From assembly GCA_019722365.1 (NCBI GenBank), contig JADFUC010001135.1:248001-312000 (forward strand): DNA of 64,000 bases. The letters run 5' to 3'. A program made the translations under genes and the position numbers. How positions within the stretch are numbered: position 1 is the stretch's first letter; each line of letters opens with the position of its first letter. Shown here in pieces: positions 58,726 through 64,000 of the stretch. Source of the stretch: Lithospermum erythrorhizon. Taxonomy: Eukaryota; Streptophyta; Magnoliopsida; Boraginales; Boraginaceae. The notes under the pieces are model-generated. The model was given only the letters and a program-made list of their open reading frames with translations, searched no databases and was not told the DNA's origin.

Positions 58726-60719
58726 AAGAGAGTTTATTGAGAAGGGAGTTTCTGATTTTCTTTATTGGTTGACATAAGCTCCTCAAAAGTTATACACTTT
58801 TACATCGTACATTCTTTATTGGAGCCGACCCCTTGTTTGGAAATTAATATGGTATTCCTTTTTTTGGTAAATAAATTGATATGGTATTCAAATTTATAAA
58901 TTAGGTGGCTTTGAATTTGATATTATCAACTTATTTGATAGTAATTGATATCCCACCTGTCTGATATTGTCCCCTTATCAACTTATTTGATGTTGCCCAT
59001 CCACTAAGTAATATTGACTTCCAATTTATGCCACTCTTGAGTTGATCATAGCAAAATGAAATGAACTGTTGATGGATTTACCTGAAATGGACGTTGCTTT
59101 ACTTGTAATTTAAAGATCACTCTTAATAAGAAGAAAAAATGACGAATTCAAAAGGGATGCTTATGTTCTGTTGATGAAGAAAAACAAGGAGGACATATGA
59201 ACTTCAATATCAATGTACATTGTATTATAGTAAAAGGTTATAATCAAGTTCACTTATAAAATATTTCATATAATAAACACCGGGTGTTAAAAACAACATT
59301 AATGTTACACTGATGATCATTTTGCAATAAACAATTAACAAGTGTAAGCGTGTAAGACTTAATTACATGAATACATATGTTGCAATGCCTGAAAATACAT
59401 GTATGGTTTTATATGTAAACTTATGCCATAATTGGCTATAAAAAATACATAAGCGTGTATGGTTGTAATTATCAATCTCTATTAATAAAAAATGTGCATT
59501 CAATTCATCCTCTTGTTTAAGATTCCTTTGAAATGTGCATTCAATTCATCCTAAATTAAATGTGCAACAAAGAAACAAAATTAGTTTCCAAACATAGAAG
59601 TTGTCTTGCAATGTACTTATGTTTAGTTTATCAGATATGGATTTGGATTTTGGACAAACCCAGTTCTGAAATTCTAAAGGTCAAACTCCAGTTCTTGAAT
59701 GGACTATAAAGTTGTGGCACCAGTTTTCTGGCTCTGTTTGAATTATGGAACCCTTGGGTTTTTGCATTTCCTTAGGCCATTGTATAGGAAAATAAGCACT
59801 AATGAATTTTTCGATATCTAAAATAATAATATGAAAAATATATAAGTCATTAAGTTTAGAGTTCTTTAGGTTTCCTGCTCTTAAAGTCTTAATGTAATAC
59901 GCATATTTCCTTTCTTGTTTTTAGTTAATTATTTTCCTTAGTATTTGTATGCTAATCCCACATAGTTACATGATTTTTTTACTTGTTTTTACTTTTTCAA
60001 TTTATCCCAAATTGAGTCGTTAAATTATTTGGATTGGATCAATTATTTAATGCTTCTTCAATGTGTATATAAAGCCTTAGAGAAAGGTGAGAGACTCGGA
60101 TTTCAGATTGTCCTGTAGTTACAATAACTTGAGGCTTTTTAGTCATCTTTGTTCAAGGCTTAGCTTGTTTTATCGATTGTTACAGACTTGACTTGTTTTA
60201 TCGATTGTTACAGACTTGAAATGCTATACTTAAAGCTTAATTCATTTATTACGTATGTTAGTTCTTAAACAACAAAATCCAATATAATTCACCATCTGAA
60301 ACAAAGTAAACAGGAGTTCTTGAAGATCTTGTATAATTTTACTATTAGCTTTAAGAATATGAACCTTTGAATTGACATGAATAATTTTCATCACAACTTA
60401 TTTTACATATATCTCTAATGCATTTGGACATACGTTATTTTAGAAATGAGATAGGCTAATGTTGAAGAATTTGTTTTTATTTAGATATCTCTTCCTTTGT
60501 GATTATGTTTTATCTGTGTATGTTTCTTTTTCTTTTTTACTTAGTTTCAAGATGTATAATTAGAAAGTAAACAAAGAAATATAAACCTAATTGTTTTTGT
60601 TTGTTTATCTTCACTAGCTTCACTTGTATTTGCAGACTTTGAAGACGACTTAGCACAAAATTGATACTATGTCTCTTATTTACATGACTCAGTTTGATCT
60701 ACTTCCATTTTTACTCCCT
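58726..60719. other. Intergenic spacer
   Basis: AT-rich with no supported gene. A TATATAAAG at about 60065-60073 followed by leader-like sequence could belong to an old solo LTR, but no ends are visible. A perfect 28-bp tandem duplication lies at 60164-60219. Confidence 0.45.
60164..60219. repeat. Perfect 28-bp tandem duplication
   Basis: The unit starting CTTGTTTTATCGATTGTTAC is present twice head to tail without any difference. Confidence 0.9.
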
Positions 60720-61431
60720 GGTGTAGCAGGAAGTTTACGTTGGAATAACAGAGCATGAAAATCGAAGCAATTTAACTGTCAGCCGAGGGCACGTGCGAAC
60801 ACAATTTCCTTAAGAAGCAGTTGCTCCCTACCCATTATGTGCTTAGGACTTTTTAGAGAGCAATGAGTTCTAGGTCTGTGGTTAGAACCGATACTGCCAG
60901 AGCACTCTAGCGTCAGTAGTGAGGAAGCGAAGTATCACCAAGAAAATTGTTTGTGTTTGGCAAAGCTTAGTTGTTTCAGTGATGATTCGAGGATGAAGTT
61001 GTTCCTTAAATAGAGAGAGTAGAAGGGGTGGTGATCGATGCGGCTCTTCTTCGTGATAGCGGCTTTCAGGTAGTTAAATGATTAGCAAGGCCCAACTGGG
61101 TACAACATAATAACTCCAAAAGCAGGAAGAAAACCAAAAGTCTCGCTTTTTGGGGTTAAATATAATTAGCGTATAATAGAGGTGCAATCATGAAACTCGA
61201 GTTCGAGGAAGGCGCTCCCAGAAGACCCCCAGGCTGAGGCCCGGCTCAGTTAATGCATTTTATATTACATCTGTGGTTTTACACTAGGACTTGCATTTCA
61301 TTAAGGCTTTAGTATTCTGTGAGAGAACACGTTTACTCATGACTAAAATGACCAGTATATAAAGAGTAGATATTACATCTCTTCCAATATGGTGCTACAT
61401 TACATTTTGCATTCATTTCCATGATCCCCCA
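60720..61431 (-). repeat. Probable 3' LTR of the right-hand copia element
   Basis: Begins TGGAAATGAATGC after the purine tract and contains a TATATACTGG promoter-like segment near its start. The end near 60720 (CTGCTACACCAGGGAG) is a guess, because the second LTR is not in the window. Confidence 0.5.
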
Positions 61432-61959
61432 GCATGGATCAAAATTCAAAAGAAAAAGTTTTGACACATTTATTTTAGTTTGGTATTAACTACAACGACA
61501 CTTGCGTAGGATAGGTGACTTTGAAGACCAGCGGGCACTTCTTGTGTGTGTACTATGAAACCAAGCTTTGGTAGGTGCGACCGCCGAACACGTTCTTTCT
61601 TTGGGTACAACGCGACATACTACCTGGCGTGTATTGACGATTACTCTTACCGGTTCTCATGAGTGTCGGTTTGGCCATGGACACTGCACGGTTACGTGAG
61701 ATTTCTACCGAGAAGTGCGCCTCCTCGTTTCTCGTCTAAAAGCGGCCTACTTTAGCTCGCGCTAGGTGACTTCTCTATCATATAGAGTAACCCGCGATTT
61801 TTCTTCCACGTGATCGCTGATCTACCGAGAGAGAGTCATTAAGAGCAAAACTCATCCTGTTCCTACGGGTATCACTGTACTCATCCGAGGAATGGGTGAA
61901 GGGTTAAAACCCCCCACAGTGATTTAACTATGATTACAATTAGGTTGTCCCATTGAACC

Positions 61960-63979
61960 CTGGTTTTTAAGGATCTCGATCGGCTAGGTTGGGTTTTCCT
62001 TAACCATGTGTCGATGGAGAAGCTGATCCATTCCTTTTGATGATTTCTCAACTAGTTCTCTATTTAATCCTTTGGTTAGCGGATCCCCAATGTTATCCTT
62101 TGATCTTATGTAATCAATAGTGATAACTCCAGTTGAGATTAATTGCCCCTGGTATTATGTCTCACCTGGCGTATGTGTAAGTGATTTACCGTTATACATA
62201 TGACTTTGTGCCCGTCCGATTCGCGATTGACGCTATCCTGATGTATGCAAATTGGCGGCACTGTCTTTCCCATTCGGGGAATGTCCTCAAGAAATAAGCG
62301 TAACCGATGCGCCTGCCGCCCACATTTGTCCAATGCTATAAATTCGATTCCATAGTGGATGCAGCGTTAGGTTGCTTTGAGGACTTCGAGGCAATTTTTA
62401 AAGTGAATACATAATATCCAGCTTGTTGATTTCGACTCATTCATATCGGATATCAATTGGCATCTTTGGCATATCCTTCGAGGACAGCCCGGATATCTTG
62501 TATAATGCGGCCATAATCTCTAGTATATCTCAAATATCTAAGTATTACTCGTGACCATGGCTTTCCAATGATCCGCGACTAGGATTACTAGTATATCTAC
62601 TCAACTTTACTCACGAGTGAGCAATGTCTCGGAGCAGTGCGGCTCGTTAGATGCATGAGACTACTTTATTATTTGAGCGTACTCGGTTGAGACACACTCC
62701 TTTGATACTTGTTAGGTCTTTGACATGTCCATTTGATTTGACATTTCTTCATCAATACCTTTCTTTGAATTTGCTTAGTATCATTGTCAACATAGTCAGT
62801 CTGAGTTTGAAGACTATTCCTTGGTGATTCCTCATGATTTTTTACTTACACAAAATGGCGTTAGCATGTCCCATTATCTTTCATGTCAAATTTATCATTC
62901 AACGTGTCTTTTTAGTATATTGTATCATTTTTGTGATTGCTCCCGATAATGAGCATGTCATCAACATAGAGGGCATACTATGACATATCCGTCTCTTGTG
63001 AATGTGACATAGACACAACTTTATCACGCTCATTTATTTTAAAGCCATTAAACCCAAACAGTTACATCAGAATTTCTCGTACCATTGCTTTGGTGCTTGT
63101 TTTAAGCCGTAAAAGGACTTTACAAGTCTACATACTTTAGCCTCCTTTTCTGGAACTTTAAATCCTTGAGGATTATATAGATTTCTTCGTCTAAATCTCC
63201 ATTCAGAAATGCCGTTTTTACATCCATGCAGGGTGGCACCTCCAAATTGCGCCAAGCGGCCGATTGCCAATATCACTGCGTATGGATGTAATTCAGTATT
63301 TGGTAGTAAGTATCAAAATAGTCTAGTCCTCCTTTGTCGGAATTACATGAATGACTAGCCTACCTTTGTACTTATCAATTGTTCATTCGATTCTTCATCT
63401 TAACACCTTAAAGATCCATTTTGACTTATTTGAGGAAACTGCGCCCCGGAAGATCCACTAATTCAGGAGTATGATTTTGAAGAATTCAAGATCAATCTCG
63501 GGTTTGGTGCCTCTTTCCATAAAGGGCATGGTAAGTTAAGGACCATGCCATTATAAGTCGTAAAGTACGAGGCAGAAGGACTTATACATTCTTACTTTTT
63601 AGCAAATTTGAGTTGAGCTTCGGTTTCCTCGCTTGGACTATCTTCATTTATAGTCCTCTTCGACTCTATCAACATCATCATCCTCTTTGGTCAAATGCTC
63701 GCTGAGTACTCCTATAGCCTTCTCACCGATCTCAAAGGAAAAACATTCTCGAAAAATGTTGCATTTCTAGACTCAAGTATAGTGTTTTTGTGCACTCTTG
63801 GATTTTCCGATTTATGCACTAGGAACCTATATGCATTACTGTTGTGTGCATATCCAATGAAGATCGAGTCTACTGTCTTAGGTCCTATACTACTAAGCTT
63901 GCTTCGATGTGGAATGCTGACCTTAGAAAGAACAACCCCAGAGCCACCGAATGATTATAGGTCGGGTTTAAAACCCTAA
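61960..63979 (-). pseudogene. Copia pol remnant (integrase end, RT, RNase H)
   Basis: In order on the minus strand: the integrase C-terminal part near 63900-63740 (GPKTVDSIFIGYAHNSNAYR, then FLVHKSENP); RT near 63320-63070 (LDYFDTY, MDVKTAFLNGDLDEEIY, then VCRLVKSFYGLKQAPKQWYE); the RT catalytic motif LYVDDMLIIGSNH at about 62980-62940; and RNase H near 62560-62140 (LRYLRYTRDYG, STMES, FLEDIPRMGKTVPPICIHQD) followed by a GDPLTKGLN-like end. The wording is that of Tork-type copia elements. Numerous short deletions shift the frame. Confidence 0.8.
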
Positions 63980-64000
63980 ATAATTCATAGATGTCTTCAT

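Larger units (their letters stand above)
60720..64000 (-). mobile_element. Ty1/copia retrotransposon, partial (runs off the right edge)
   Basis: Minus strand. A probable 3' LTR at about 60720-61431 is preceded by a polypurine tract (CTGGGGGA, about 61435-61442). Going right, remnants of RNase H, RT and the integrase end follow in copia order up to the window edge. The primer site and 5' LTR are outside. All frames are broken by many small deletions. Confidence 0.75.

Noticed and set aside
1..64000. CRISPR arrays, bacterial operons or phage systems
   Set aside because: No regularly spaced repeats with unique spacers; all intact genes have introns or plant-specific domains.

Overview
The window is nuclear DNA from a flowering plant, most likely a eudicot. 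Its genes are intron-rich with GT-AG boundaries, it encodes plant-specific proteins (SNEEZY-type F-box, plastid glucose-6-phosphate dehydrogenase, CC-NB-LRR), and much of it is plant transposon sequence in a very AT-rich background. Frequent Stowaway-like ends of the form TACTCC are compatible with Caryophyllales, but I cannot name the species.

Layout. 1-1,933: 3' part of a TMEM256-type small membrane protein gene (+). 2,351-11,825: decayed Ty3/gypsy (Tat-like) LTR retrotransposon (+), with an antisense ORF region between pol and the 3' LTR. 11,968-12,144: a SINE with target-site duplication. 12,543-14,965: decayed hAT transposase gene (-) with an AT-rich tandem array and a GC-rich, ATAGCG-rich end at 15,700-15,840. 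17,291-17,797: intact single-exon F-box gene SNE (-). 18,985-28,730: decayed Ty1/copia SIRE-like element (+) with an env-like remnant; its 3' LTR is split by what looks like a solo LTR. 28,985-34,560: L1-type LINE (-), broken. 35,692-35,900: second SINE. 39,821-45,026: complete 13-exon ADA2 gene (+). 45,612-49,153: complete 10-exon plastid G6PDH gene (-), tail-to-tail with ADA2. 51,122-58,518: CC-NB-LRR disease-resistance gene (-) broken into CC, P-loop and LRR pieces, with a Cassandra TRIM element (carrying 5S rRNA-like sequence) between the pieces. 60,720-64,000: 3' LTR and pol of another Ty1/copia element (-), running off the right edge.

Four host genes look functional. ADA2 is a chromatin adaptor of SAGA-type complexes. 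Plastid G6PDH supplies NADPH through the oxidative pentose phosphate pathway. SNE is an SCF substrate receptor of the SLY1/GID2 family linked to gibberellin signalling. The TMEM256-like protein has no assigned function. They share no pathway and are simply neighbours. Their reading frames are clean, while nearly every transposon frame is broken, so the breaks are real decay rather than poor sequence. I found no CRISPR array, tRNA gene or clearly new gene system. The most notable points are the fragmented resistance gene with its open CC-only frame, the 5S-bearing Cassandra element, the antisense ORFs in the Ty3 element, and several small non-autonomous elements with readable target-site duplications, one inside an ADA2 intron.
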